From positions 1 through 53,725 of the forward strand of contig JAHAJA010000029.1 of NCBI GenBank assembly GCA_018372435.1: a stretch of DNA of 53,725 nucleotides. The letters are read 5' to 3'. Under the pieces are notes generated by a model. The model was not told the origin of the DNA and did no database searches. It was given only the letters and a program-made list of their open reading frames with translations. Shown one piece after another: positions 16,484 to 25,486 of the stretch. Source of the stretch: Clostridiales bacterium. GTDB taxonomy: Bacteria > Bacillota > Clostridia > Lachnospirales > Lachnospiraceae. Numbering within the stretch: the stretch's first letter is position 1; each line of letters begins with the position of its first letter. Both the position numbers and the translations under genes were made by a program.

Positions 16484-17983
16484 TTATACATACTTAGCTG
16501 CTAGAGTCATAATTTCTTCTTGAGTTGTATCAGTAGCATCGACTTCGCCAGCCAATCGTCCACCTGACATAACAAGAATTCTATCACACACACCAAGGAG
16601 CTCTGGCATTTCTGACGAAACCATGATAACAATTTTTCCTCTATTAGCCAAATCTAATATCAATTGATAAATCTCATATTTGGCACCAACATCAATGCCA
16701 CGAGTAGGCTCATCTAATAATAATACCTCTGGATCTGTTAACAACCATCTTCCTAAGATAACCTTTTGTTGGTTACCTCCTGATAGAGTCTTAATCTTCG
16801 TTTCTTGACGTGGCGTCTTCGTACGCATAGCATCAATCGACCACTGTGTATCTTTCATCATTGATTTCTCACTCAGATATAGATGATGTTTCTTATGCTT
16901 TTTCAAGCTAGATATAACAGTATTCTCTCTGATACTTAGAATTCCGAAGATGCCAGTTGAACGTCTTTCTTCTGTTAACATTGCAAATCCATTCTTTATG
17001 GCTTCTCTTGAGTTTCTATTAAGTACTTCTTTTCCGTCCAATTTAATGGTTCCTGACTTCCTAGTTGCGATACCGAATATATTCTCAAGGCACTCTGTAC
17101 GACCACTTCCATCAAGACCTGCTAACCCAATGATTTCACCTTTTCTTACAGAGAAGGATACATCGTTTAACAGCGAATACTGTCCTGTTAGATTTTTTAC
17201 CTCGAGTGCGATTTCACCAGGTTCATTTGTCTTTGGTGGGAATTGATTATTCAGTTCTCTACCAACCATAAGCCTAATAATTTCATCGATTGTAAGATCC
17301 TTAGCGGGTTTTGTTGCTACATATGTTCCATCACGCATAATCGTTACTTCATCGGAAATTTTCAATATTTCCGCCATCTTATGAGATATGTAGATAATTC
17401 CACAACCTTTGTCACGTAACATATTTATAATCTGAAATAAATGTTCTACCTCTTCTTCTGTTAGTGAGGAAGTTGGTTCATCAAATACAATTATTTTCGA
17501 ATTAAATGAAACAGCCTTTGCTATCTCTACCATTTGTCGTTGTGATACCGGCATAGTACTCATGATTTTCCTTGGATCAACATCGATTCCAAGCTCTTCA
17601 AATATCTTCTTTGTATCATTGTAGATTTTTCTCTCATCTACCATTAATCCAGCTCGCTTAGGGTAACGTCCTAACCAGATATTATCCATTACATTACGTT
17701 TTAGTGCCTGATTTAATTCTTGGTGTACCATAGCTACACCATTTTCCAAAGCTTCCTTTGAATTCTTAAAGTTAATTTCCTTACCTTCGAGTTCGATAGT
17801 TCCACTATCTTTCCCATAAATTCCGAATAAACATTTCATTAATGTAGATTTTCCTGCTCCATTTTCTCCCATTAACGCATGAACGGTTCCTCTTTTCACT
17901 GTTAACGAAACAGTATCCAAGGCTTTGACACCCGGGAACGTCTTACAGATGTCTGTCATTTGCAACAATACGTCCTTCTCCAT
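16484..17983 (-). CDS. mglA: sugar ABC transporter ATP-binding protein, tandem ATPase
   Basis: A 499-residue protein with two fused ABC ATPase domains, as in MglA, RbsA and XylG. The first half has Walker A GENGAGKST, a PVSQRQMVEIAKAV signature and Walker B IIVFDEPTSSL. The second half has the degenerate Walker A GLDGSGRTE and the strong signature LSGGNQQKVILGRWL with Walker B LLLDEPTRGID. It lies in the cytosol on the MglC dimer and powers uptake. GGGAGG precedes the ATG at 17983. The MglB calcium-loop upstream favours galactose-type substrates over ribose or xylose. Confidence 0.94.
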   Translation of the reverse strand: MEKDVLLQMTDICKTFPGVKALDTVSLTVKRGTVHALMGENGAGKSTLMKCLFGIYGKDSGTIELEGKEINFKNSKEALENGVAMVHQELNQALKRNVMDNIWLGRYPKRAGLMVDERKIYNDTKKIFEELGIDVDPRKIMSTMPVSQRQMVEIAKAVSFNSKIIVFDEPTSSLTEEEVEHLFQIINMLRDKGCGIIYISHKMAEILKISDEVTIMRDGTYVATKPAKDLTIDEIIRLMVGRELNNQFPPKTNEPGEIALEVKNLTGQYSLLNDVSFSVRKGEIIGLAGLDGSGRTECLENIFGIATRKSGTIKLDGKEVLNRNSREAIKNGFAMLTEERRSTGIFGILSIRENTVISSLKKHKKHHLYLSEKSMMKDTQWSIDAMRTKTPRQETKIKTLSGGNQQKVILGRWLLTDPEVLLLDEPTRGIDVGAKYEIYQLILDLANRGKIVIMVSSEMPELLGVCDRILVMSGGRLAGEVDATDTTQEEIMTLAAKYV

Positions 17984-18110
17984 GGTCTGTCCTCCCATCT
18001 TTTCACCTCTTAACTACCAAATAGGAAGAGAAGGCGACCACCACCTTCTGATGGCCGCCCTATCTTATAAGTTGATTGATACCTAACTATCTATCGAATC
18101 AGCTCTTTAC

Positions 18111-19310
18111 TTATTCTCCAGTATACGTTGCATATGGAATGTAAATCTTGTTACTAACATTTGCTGAGATGTTATAAGAATCTGTTCCATCCATTACGTT
18201 CTTACCACCAGCTGCATTTTGAGTTAAGAATGCGATACAGTCTGCCATACCTTCTGCATCTTGTTTAATTGTACCAGTCATCTTACCATCTGCGATTAAT
18301 TGTTTTGCTGCATCTGTAGCATCTACTCCGAATACAGGAATTGTTTTACTACTTCCGTCACCAAGATTATATCCTTTAACATTTAAAGCAGAGATTGCTC
18401 CTTCTGCCATACCGTCGTTGTTACAGATAACAAGTTCAATCATATTACTATTTTCTTCATTAAATTGAGAAAGATTTGTTGTCATATAGTTGTTTGCTGC
18501 TGTTGCACTCCATGTACCATCTTGGTCAACTTGGTAGCGATCAGAGTTTGAAGAATCAAAATATTCCAATTCTGGGAGATTATTTTCCTTTAATACTGCA
18601 TTCGCATCTTCTACACCATATTGTGTACGATAGATTGCTTCTACGTTACCGAGTTGTCCCATGAACATTGCATAGCTAATTTTTCCGTCACCATTTAAGT
18701 CAATTGAATCAAAGTTTTTAACAACATATTCACCAATCATAGTTCCTTGCATATGACCAGCTTCTGGAGCATCTGTTCCTACAAAGGCACATTTGTCATA
18801 GCTTCCAAGTACCGTTCCTTCTTCTGCATCACCTTCAACTGCACGGTTAAAGAAGATAATTGGTATACCTGCTGCTGATGCTTTATCTACAATTGCTTGC
18901 GATGCATCAACGGATCCTGACGTAACAATGTTTACAATAAGTAATGTAGCTCCAGTACTGATTGCTGTATCGATTTGTTCATTCTGTGTTGTTTGGTTAC
19001 TGTTTGAATCGTAATCCTGATATGTAACACCTATGGAATCAAGTTGTTTGTCAAGTGCAGTACGAACGGAAGCAATGTAAGTATCTGAATATGTATAATA
19101 GAAAACTGCAACGTTAGCATCTGACAAGTCTGCTTTATCACCTGCTGCATCTACTACATTCTCTGCTTCATTATCTGCTTTTGATGAATCTGTACTTGTT
19201 TCCTTGGATGAATTGTCTTTTGGAGTATTGTTTTTAGAACTACTACAACCAGTAAATAATGTAACCGCCATTGTAAGACATAACATTGTTGCTAAAAATC
19301 TCTTTTTCAT
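18111..19310 (-). CDS. mglB: galactose/glucose-type periplasmic-binding lipoprotein
   Basis: This 399-residue lipoprotein has a signal peptide (MKKRFLATMLCLTMAVTLF) and a lipobox TGCSS, so it is anchored outside the membrane. A low-complexity Ser/Asp/Glu linker follows, then a type-I sugar-binding fold. It has the MglB hallmark calcium loop DLNGDGKISYAMF, PIIFFNRAVEGD and VICNNDGMAEGAISAL, all typical of galactose/glucose-binding protein. The start at 19310 is chosen because the signal peptide begins there; the longer TTG-initiated frame runs through leader hairpins. It is the first gene of mglBAC. Confidence 0.93.
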   Translation of the reverse strand: MKKRFLATMLCLTMAVTLFTGCSSSKNNTPKDNSSKETSTDSSKADNEAENVVDAAGDKADLSDANVAVFYYTYSDTYIASVRTALDKQLDSIGVTYQDYDSNSNQTTQNEQIDTAISTGATLLIVNIVTSGSVDASQAIVDKASAAGIPIIFFNRAVEGDAEEGTVLGSYDKCAFVGTDAPEAGHMQGTMIGEYVVKNFDSIDLNGDGKISYAMFMGQLGNVEAIYRTQYGVEDANAVLKENNLPELEYFDSSNSDRYQVDQDGTWSATAANNYMTTNLSQFNEENSNMIELVICNNDGMAEGAISALNVKGYNLGDGSSKTIPVFGVDATDAAKQLIADGKMTGTIKQDAEGMADCIAFLTQNAAGGKNVMDGTDSYNISANVSNKIYIPYATYTGE

Positions 19311-19338
19311 ATTAATCACCATAACCTTTCTAAAGTAT

Positions 19339-19420
19339 GGCGACTTTGTGCAAGTCAACTTGTTGACTTTGGTCACCAAATCGCCGTGTGAAAGATTTAT
19401 CTTTCACACTAACCTCCTCT
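19339..19420 (-). promoter_or_regulatory. structured leader of mglB with two adjacent hairpins
   Basis: On the minus strand a strong ribosome site AGAGGAGG (19413-19420) is followed not by a start codon but by two stems. The first is near-perfect with 11-bp arms, GTGTGAAAGAT / ATCTTTCACAC (19386-19409). The second (19339-19385) is GGCGA-TT-GTG paired with its partner and contains AAGTCAA / TTGACTT. The mglB ATG lies 28 bases past the second stem, with only a weak site. This may be a ribosome standby arrangement, an mRNA stabiliser or a protein-binding leader. Confidence 0.6.
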
Positions 19421-19605
19421 TTGTTAGCACATATTGTACTACAATCCTAAAAGAAAATGTAACTGATCAGTTATTATCTTTGTACTGTAAGGATATCATT
19501 TTACAGCTTTTAACTCCATGTGATTATGTACTATGAATGTATGAAATTTTACTATCTTTTGTCTACTTTAACTAATTCATATACATATAGTGTAATAAAA
19601 CATAC

Positions 19606-19643
19606 AAAAAGAGCGTAAATCTATCGATTTTACGCTCTTTTTT
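19606..19643 (-). terminator. terminator after the sugar-sensor operon
   Basis: AAAAAGAGCGTAAA pairs with TTTACGCTCTTTTT across a short loop. It lies 18 bp past the stop codon of the sensor binding protein and separates that operon from mglB. The interval 19421-19605 must hold the mgl promoter, but I see no clear -35/-10 pair there. That would fit activation by the AraC-type response regulator. Confidence 0.85.
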
Positions 19644-19660
19644 CGTAATATGTAACATAT

Positions 19661-20680
19661 CTAATCAAAAGGGAATAGAATTCTTTGACACTCTTCATCA
19701 AACATATTATCCCTAGTGATCAGCTGTGTCGATGTGTCTATTCGTGTTTGCTTTGGCGATTGATTATTAATTAGCTTATATGCACATTCTACACCTAAGT
19801 ATCCCATCGCATAAGGGTTCTGCACGAGTAATGCATCTACTACACCCTTTTCTAGCATCTCTACGGATACAATATTACTATCGAATGCAATAACCATTGT
19901 TTCGTCCGCCAAGTTCTCTTCTTCAATTGCATATCCAACACCAAGACTTGTCCATTCATTAAAGGTTACGATAACATTAATCTGCGGATGTTGACGTACC
20001 ATCCACTCGGTTTCATTCTTGGCATCTTCAGACGTTGATAATACATTCCTTGAATCAATTATGGTAACTCTTGAATCCTCTTCTACTGCATCTCGAAATC
20101 CTTGTTCCCTCTCTTGACCATTGGCTGAGTTCTTATCAAAATTAACAATTCCTACGTAAATCGCTTTTTCTGTACTTTCAAGCACTTTATCCCCTGCTTT
20201 TTTTCCTGCTAAGTAATTATCCGTACTGATTCGACAACTTACCCTATCACTATTCACATCACTGTCAATAACAACAACCTTAAGCCCTTGGCTTACTGCA
20301 TAGTTAATTGCTTCTGCGCTGGCATTATAATCAACTGCCGAAAACACAATTGCATCTACTCCGTTTTTCACTGCTTTATTAATTAATTCATTCTGCTTCT
20401 CATAATCTTCCTCATTATCTGGACCTTCGAAGGTGATTCCTAGATTATACTCTGTACTTGCTGCATTCGCTCCAGAGAATACAGACTTCCAAAACTGAGA
20501 AGTTGTAGATTTCGTAATAACAGCAATCTTTTGTTTATTAATATCAACAACAGCTTTACCATTCGAACTAAGTGAATTCCATATGAAGATACATCCACCA
20601 ATACAGATTATAAGAAATAGGATTGCAAACACTACATATAAGAATTTCCTTAGTATTCGTTTTTCACTATTTTGTACCAT
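19661..20680 (-). CDS. membrane-anchored sugar-binding sensor protein
   Basis: This 339-residue protein has an N-terminal membrane anchor (FLYVVFAILFLIICIGGCIFI) and a type-I periplasmic sugar-binding domain (KIAVITKSTTSQFWKSVFSG, VDAIVFSAVDYNA, KVVVIDSDVNSD, VIAFDSNIVSVEML). The calcium loop of MglB is absent. It overlaps the kinase gene by 14 bp, so the two are translationally coupled. By analogy with XylFII-LytS and similar clostridial systems it should bind sugar outside and present it to the kinase rather than to the importer. The sensing role is inferred from the overlap and the anchor. Confidence 0.85.
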   Translation of the reverse strand: MVQNSEKRILRKFLYVVFAILFLIICIGGCIFIWNSLSSNGKAVVDINKQKIAVITKSTTSQFWKSVFSGANAASTEYNLGITFEGPDNEEDYEKQNELINKAVKNGVDAIVFSAVDYNASAEAINYAVSQGLKVVVIDSDVNSDRVSCRISTDNYLAGKKAGDKVLESTEKAIYVGIVNFDKNSANGQEREQGFRDAVEEDSRVTIIDSRNVLSTSEDAKNETEWMVRQHPQINVIVTFNEWTSLGVGYAIEEENLADETMVIAFDSNIVSVEMLEKGVVDALLVQNPYAMGYLGVECAYKLINNQSPKQTRIDTSTQLITRDNMFDEECQRILFPFD

Positions 20681-22424
20681 ATCTGTCCTCCTGTATCTTA
20701 GGTATCAAAATAGAAATCTCTGTACCCACATCCAGTTCACTCTTTATCGTGACTCCATATTGATCCCCAAAGTAAATCTTAATTCGATCATTCACATTCT
20801 TAATACCAATTCCTGTTTTGTCACTGGTTTCTCTTTGCAGTATCTCATTACATTGTTCATTTGTCATTCCTACACCATTATCAATTACTCGAAGCACAAT
20901 ATCCTCTTCTTGCCCGCTTACATCTATGGTTATGATTCCTTTATCCACCATATCAAGACCATGATAGATAGCATTTTCAATAATGGGTTGCAGAGTTATC
21001 TTATTACATAAGTAAGATAAACATTCTTCATCGACGTTAAAATCGTAGCTAAATTGGCTCTTATACCGATACTTTTGAATCTTCAAATAACTTTCTGCAT
21101 GCTGAAGTTCTTTTTCTAACGTAATTAGTTCATGCCCTTTACTTATACTAATCCGAAATAACTTCGCCAAAGAACTTACCATCTCGACCGCTTCCTCGGA
21201 ACGATGTTCCTCACACATCCACGCAATAGAATCTAACGTATTATACAGAAAATGTGGATTAATCTGGGATTGTAATGCATTCAATTCTGTCTTACGAAGA
21301 CTGATTTCTTCTTGTCTAACTTTTTCCATAAGACTTTGAATCTGTACAACCATATGCTCAAAAGAATCTGACAGAGCCGCGATTTCCCTAGTTCCATTAA
21401 TGTGAGTATATTTAAAGTTTTCAGCATCACTCTCAAAACCGCTCATTGCTTTAGCAAGACGATTAGCAGGTCTTGATATTAATCTAGAGATGAACAATCC
21501 AATTACAAATGCCACAATTAGGACAACCACAAGTAACACAGCAACTATTTGAATCATGTTCGTTACTTTACTTGTAATTAGCTCGTCCACATAACTCACA
21601 CCTACGACTCTCCAATCACAATTTTCAACCGTATACATTGTATACATTACATTGGATTTGGTATAATGACCATCTTCTAGGTTTGCTAATTCCTTCGTAT
21701 TCTCTTCCTTCAAACCAGAATAGATTAATTGTTGTTGTGGATGATAGACTATGTTTCCACTCCCATCCATAATAAAGCAGTACCCATGTTGACCAATACC
21801 TACATCATCAATATAGTTTGCAATATTAGAGAAACGAATATCCATTGTTATCTGCATCCTCTCCCCTTTAGGATTATCCATTACGTGTGATATGGTAACA
21901 ACCCATGGATAATATCCTTCAAGAAGGGAATTCACATGCGGAGTGGATATGTTTAATATCTTTTTACTCTCTATAATCTTATTATACGATAGATTTCTAA
22001 TAGTCTTATCCTTTAATTTGAAGTCACCTGACCAACAATTCATTAGATTACCATTCGTATCATAAACAACCACAGATACTACATCGGTATGAATCTTCAA
22101 CAAATTCGTGAAGAAATCATTCTTTGTCTTTTCTTCCACACTGATATTATCTCGTATGCTTTCCATAATTTCACCGATATCTTCTGTGTAGTTTGTAATT
22201 GTGTTCTGAACTTGTACGATTGCTTGTTCACTGCTAGTAATTGCACTCTGCTCCATAGATACTTGGTAAATCTTAATTAAGGTTGCTAACACAATTACTA
22301 CAGCAATTAGAATAATTCCTATCACTAACGTAGTCATAATTGTAGATAAAGAGACTTTGTTTAAGGGAAGTCTAGGATCAAGCCTCTTTTTCTTATTTAT
22401 CTTATTGTTATTATGTTTCTTCAT
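20667..22424 (-). CDS. YesM/LytS-type sensor histidine kinase
   Basis: A 585-residue membrane kinase. One membrane helix near the N-terminus and another in the middle (IQIVAVLLVVVLIVAFVIGLF) flank an extracellular Cache-like sensor domain, followed by HAMP. The His_kinase domain has phosphoacceptor His at about 391 (QSQINPHFLYNTLD) and ATP-binding LQPIIENAIYHGL, VIDNGVGM and GIGIKNVNDRI. The start at 22424 has GTAGGAG upstream and lies inside the end of the response-regulator gene (14-bp overlap). It should phosphorylate that regulator in response to the sugar-bound sensor protein. Confidence 0.93.
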   Translation of the reverse strand: MKKHNNNKINKKKRLDPRLPLNKVSLSTIMTTLVIGIILIAVVIVLATLIKIYQVSMEQSAITSSEQAIVQVQNTITNYTEDIGEIMESIRDNISVEEKTKNDFFTNLLKIHTDVVSVVVYDTNGNLMNCWSGDFKLKDKTIRNLSYNKIIESKKILNISTPHVNSLLEGYYPWVVTISHVMDNPKGERMQITMDIRFSNIANYIDDVGIGQHGYCFIMDGSGNIVYHPQQQLIYSGLKEENTKELANLEDGHYTKSNVMYTMYTVENCDWRVVGVSYVDELITSKVTNMIQIVAVLLVVVLIVAFVIGLFISRLISRPANRLAKAMSGFESDAENFKYTHINGTREIAALSDSFEHMVVQIQSLMEKVRQEEISLRKTELNALQSQINPHFLYNTLDSIAWMCEEHRSEEAVEMVSSLAKLFRISISKGHELITLEKELQHAESYLKIQKYRYKSQFSYDFNVDEECLSYLCNKITLQPIIENAIYHGLDMVDKGIITIDVSGQEEDIVLRVIDNGVGMTNEQCNEILQRETSDKTGIGIKNVNDRIKIYFGDQYGVTIKSELDVGTEISILIPKIQEDRYGTK

Positions 22425-23997
22425 TGTTTCTCCTACACATAATAGGTGATTCCCCAGTATATTTTTTAAAACAATAACTAAAATAATGTTGATCACTGTA
22501 ACCGCATTTTTCCGAAATCTCTCTAATCTTCATAGAGGAACATAGGATTAAATCCTTTGCAATCTCAATTCTTTTCTTCGTTAGTAACTCAATAAATGTA
22601 CTATCTGTATATTTCTTAATCAATGCACTTAAATAATTGGGACTTACGGCAATCTCATTACTTATAGAGACCAAGGATAAATCAGTATCCATGTATTGTC
22701 TCTCTATTAATTCAAGAGCTTTTTCACAGATTATCTTACTACTCTTTTTTCTCTGTTCTGCTATTAAGTCCCTTGCGGCTAAGCAAAAATCGATATAACG
22801 CTTACGTATCTGCGAAGAGTCAGCCATAAACATCTGGTTCAAAAAAGAGATATGCTTCTCAAGCTCCGTTACCGCATCTTCTTCTGCTACTGCGTAAACA
22901 ATACGAATTACTTCCGATATCAGTTGTGTCATCATAAAATTGGCTACCACCTGTGATATACATCGCTTATCCATTGTATCAAAAAAAGCATTCAGATAAT
23001 TCTCTAACTCTTGTTTCGAGCCTCCTCGAATTAGATCTTCAACTTCACTTATAGAGTCCTGAATCTTCTCTAAATCAAAGTCTTCTGTTCTCTCTACATC
23101 CGATATGAAATATACACTTGTTCCACTTCTTCTAGAATATCCAATCGCATTCATCGCCTCAATATAGGCTTCATGGGCACCAATTATTTGTTTTACCGGT
23201 CTACTAATTCCTATAGAACAAGATAATTTCATAATACGTTTTACATTCTGTGCGATCTCTTCTACCGCAATATGTAGATACTTATCAAAATCCGATAACG
23301 TGGCCATTAATAGAGATACCACTTTGCCTTCTGTATAAAAACTAACATGCTTTATGTACTTACGTAAGATACTATCAATTGCATTCACACTTGCTCTAGT
23401 AGTACAATTATTGTCCTCTAAATCCAATATACTAGTAACTACTACGGTATAATGCAACTCACTATTCTCTTCTTTTAATAAACCGTAGGAAACTGCTTCC
23501 TTCATAATTTGTTCGTTCTTACTTTCCTTGTTTCTCTCTTGATATCCATCTAGAATTAATGACATAAGGAAGCTAGAGCCTTCTACTTGTTCAGAGTTTT
23601 GTGATGCAAATTCGCTGAATTTATCATCAATCTTACTTTTAATTCTCTTTAACTCTTCTGTTAGTCCTGCTGATGTTATTGGTTTTAGCATATAACTCAC
23701 AATATTATATTGTATTGCTTGTTGTGCATAGCTAAAGTCATCATACCCACTGATGAATGCAATTTGCATGGCTGGTCTAATCTCTCTTACCTGTCTTGCA
23801 AGTTCAATACCTGATATAAAAGGCATTCGAATATCGGTTAATAACAAATCTGGTTCTAGTTTCTCAACTAGTTCTAGTGCTTCTGCTCCGTTTTCTGCTT
23901 CCCCAATAACAGAAAATCCAAGGCTTTCAAAGTCAACCTTGCGGATTAGCGCACGACGTAATTCTTCTTCATCATCTGCTACTACAACTGTATACAT
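22411..23997 (-). CDS. AraC-type response regulator (YesN family)
   Basis: This 528-residue protein starts with a receiver domain (acidic pocket DDEEE, phospho-acceptor D55 in LLLTDIRMP, K105 in YMLKPI). A long middle region follows, and then an AraC double helix-turn-helix at the C-terminus (about 430-528: SLVSISNEIAVSPNYLSALI and IREISEKCGYSDQHYFSYCF). It is first in an operon with the kinase and the sensor binding protein. The adjacent mglBAC is the natural target, to be switched on when sugar is present. Direct binding is inference. Confidence 0.93.
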   Translation of the reverse strand: MYTVVVADDEEELRRALIRKVDFESLGFSVIGEAENGAEALELVEKLEPDLLLTDIRMPFISGIELARQVREIRPAMQIAFISGYDDFSYAQQAIQYNIVSYMLKPITSAGLTEELKRIKSKIDDKFSEFASQNSEQVEGSSFLMSLILDGYQERNKESKNEQIMKEAVSYGLLKEENSELHYTVVVTSILDLEDNNCTTRASVNAIDSILRKYIKHVSFYTEGKVVSLLMATLSDFDKYLHIAVEEIAQNVKRIMKLSCSIGISRPVKQIIGAHEAYIEAMNAIGYSRRSGTSVYFISDVERTEDFDLEKIQDSISEVEDLIRGGSKQELENYLNAFFDTMDKRCISQVVANFMMTQLISEVIRIVYAVAEEDAVTELEKHISFLNQMFMADSSQIRKRYIDFCLAARDLIAEQRKKSSKIICEKALELIERQYMDTDLSLVSISNEIAVSPNYLSALIKKYTDSTFIELLTKKRIEIAKDLILCSSMKIREISEKCGYSDQHYFSYCFKKYTGESPIMCRRNNEET

Positions 23998-24120
23998 ACC
24001 ATTCTCCTTTGGTTTACATTATTGTATATAGGATTCGTGTATCAAAAAGCAACACTTGTATAGTAATATAATAATACGTTAGACCTAAACCGTAAATAGA
24101 AATATACGTATTATAGTAAA

Positions 24121-24164
24121 AAGGTTCCTTTTTGTCAGATCTTCACTAACAAAAAAGGAACCTT
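24121..24164 (-). terminator. terminator of the glutathione peroxidase cluster
   Basis: AAGGTTCCTTTTT pairs with AAAAAAGGAACCTT across a 16-base loop, and a T run follows on the minus strand. It lies 58 bp after the last peroxidase gene. Confidence 0.85.
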
Positions 24165-24221
24165 CATTTTCTATTACCCTACATCACTTTTCTCACTGGC
24201 AAAGCCTATGAACATTATAGA

Positions 24222-24767
24222 TTATAGTAATTCTTTTATTTTCGCTTCAACATTTTTCATGTCTTCTGTTGGCTCAAATCGTTCTACAACATTTCCGCTG
24301 CGGTCTACCAAAAACTTAGTAAAATTCCATTTGATATCTGGCTCATTCTTGAAGTTAGGATTCGCTTCTCCCAATAGATTTTCTAACACTGATGTTAATT
24401 TATGCGCTGGATCGAATCCAGCGAATCCTTTTTGCTCTACAAGATGTTTGTATAATGGAGTAGCGTTTTCGCCGTTTACTTCTATTTTTGAAAATTGAGA
24501 ATATTTAACACCATAATTTAACGTACAAAATTGTTTGATATCTTCGTCTGTACCAGGGGCTTGATTTCCGAATTGATTGCATGGGAAATCAAGAATTTCA
24601 AATCCTTTATCCGCATATTCATCATATAATCTTTGTAATTCCTCATATTGTGGAGTAAATCCGCATTCTGTTGCAGTGTTAACAATCAATAACACTTTGC
24701 CTTCATAGTCTTTAAGAGAAACCTCAGTTCCATCTTTTTTCTTAACTGTAAAATCATAAATTGTCAT
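24222..24767 (-). CDS. glutathione peroxidase-family thiol peroxidase (copy 1)
   Basis: This 181-residue GPx-fold peroxidase has peroxidatic C35 in NTATECGFTPQ, FPCNQFGNQ with the Gln of the catalytic tetrad, WNFTKFLVD with the Trp/Asn pair, and a second Cys at 80 (KQFCTLNYG) that probably resolves the disulfide. Proteins with a second Cys like this use thioredoxin rather than glutathione. The residue at the active site is Cys, not selenocysteine. Relative to the shortest copy (157 residues) it has an insertion (FAGFDPAHKLTSVLENLLGE). It is last in a cluster of three such genes with ohrR. Confidence 0.93.
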   Translation of the reverse strand: MTIYDFTVKKKDGTEVSLKDYEGKVLLIVNTATECGFTPQYEELQRLYDEYADKGFEILDFPCNQFGNQAPGTDEDIKQFCTLNYGVKYSQFSKIEVNGENATPLYKHLVEQKGFAGFDPAHKLTSVLENLLGEANPNFKNEPDIKWNFTKFLVDRSGNVVERFEPTEDMKNVEAKIKELL

Positions 24768-24857
24768 AATCTTTCTTCCTTTCTTTGATTTATTAATTTA
24801 AAACGAGCCTATGCACATTTTATATAATATACATAAGCCCATTTTATATGCGATATT

Positions 24858-24938
24858 TTACTTTTCATTCATTGCCATAAATCTTTTGATTATCGGCACA
24901 TACCCATATGTATAGCCTAATGCATAATATATTTCCAT
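24858..24938 (-). CDS. possible 26-residue peptide
   Basis: In the 201-bp gap between ohrR and the first peroxidase gene an ATG at 24938 opens a 26-codon frame, MEIYYALGYTYGYVPIIKRF then MAMNEK. An AGGA lies 11 bases upstream, which is far. The sequence is aromatic-rich with no known motif. It may be a chance frame in AT-rich DNA. Confidence 0.25.
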   Translation of the reverse strand: MEIYYALGYTYGYVPIIKRFMAMNEK

Positions 24939-24968
24939 GTAAAAAGATTTCCTATTACTTTATGAAAG

Positions 24969-25400
24969 TTAATTATCCTTTAACACTTTATATAACAACT
25001 CATATAACTTCAAAACTTCTTCTTTACTCAAATCGATACATCTTCCTACCTTGCTAGGAATATCCACTGCTTCTTCCCTTAACTGTTTTCCTTGACTTGT
25101 TAAAGTTACATCCAGATTTCTCTCATCTTCTTTTGACCTAGAACGAGACACATACCCCTTGGCTTCTAACTTCTTAAGTACAGGTGTTAGAGTACCAGAA
25201 TCAAGATATAGACATTCTCCTAGTTCTTTTACTGTAATTTTACTCTTTTCCCACATCACTAGCATTACAATATACTGTGTATAAGTTAAATCTATTTCAT
25301 CAAGAAATGGTTTATAACGTCTTACTACTTCTTTTGAGCACGCATATAATGGAAAGCATAGTTGATTTTCAAGTTTTAGAATATCATACTTATTACTCAT
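24969..25400 (-). CDS. ohrR: organic-peroxide sensing repressor, MarR/OhrR family
   Basis: The 143-residue protein is a MarR winged helix that matches OhrR closely: ENQLCFPLYACSKEVVRRYK has the reactive Cys at position 15, followed by LTYTQYIVMLVMWE and the wing SRSKEDERNLDVTLT. OhrR is released from DNA when C15 is oxidised by organic hydroperoxide. A second Cys at 21 could make it a two-Cys type. It lies between peroxidase copies 2 and 1 on the same strand, with its own promoter overlapped by an ACAATTTAATTT site, so it should repress itself and the peroxidases. No ohr gene is present here. Confidence 0.9.
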   Translation of the reverse strand: MSNKYDILKLENQLCFPLYACSKEVVRRYKPFLDEIDLTYTQYIVMLVMWEKSKITVKELGECLYLDSGTLTPVLKKLEAKGYVSRSRSKEDERNLDVTLTSQGKQLREEAVDIPSKVGRCIDLSKEEVLKLYELLYKVLKDN

Positions 25401-25425
25401 TCAAAACCCTCTTTTCTTTTCATTG

Positions 25426-25464
25426 TTTACAATTTAATTTACCATACCTTCTGCTCAATTTCAA
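25426..25464 (-). promoter_or_regulatory. ohrR promoter with OhrR-like operator
   Basis: TTGAAA (25459-25464), 17 bp, TAAATT (25436-25441) on the minus strand. The -10 lies inside TTTACAATTTAATTTA (25426-25441), which resembles one half of the OhrR consensus (TACAATT-AAATTGTA) and matches the operator before peroxidase copy 3. Confidence 0.65.
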
Positions 25465-25486
25465 TTCCTTATTGTTGTAATGTTTT

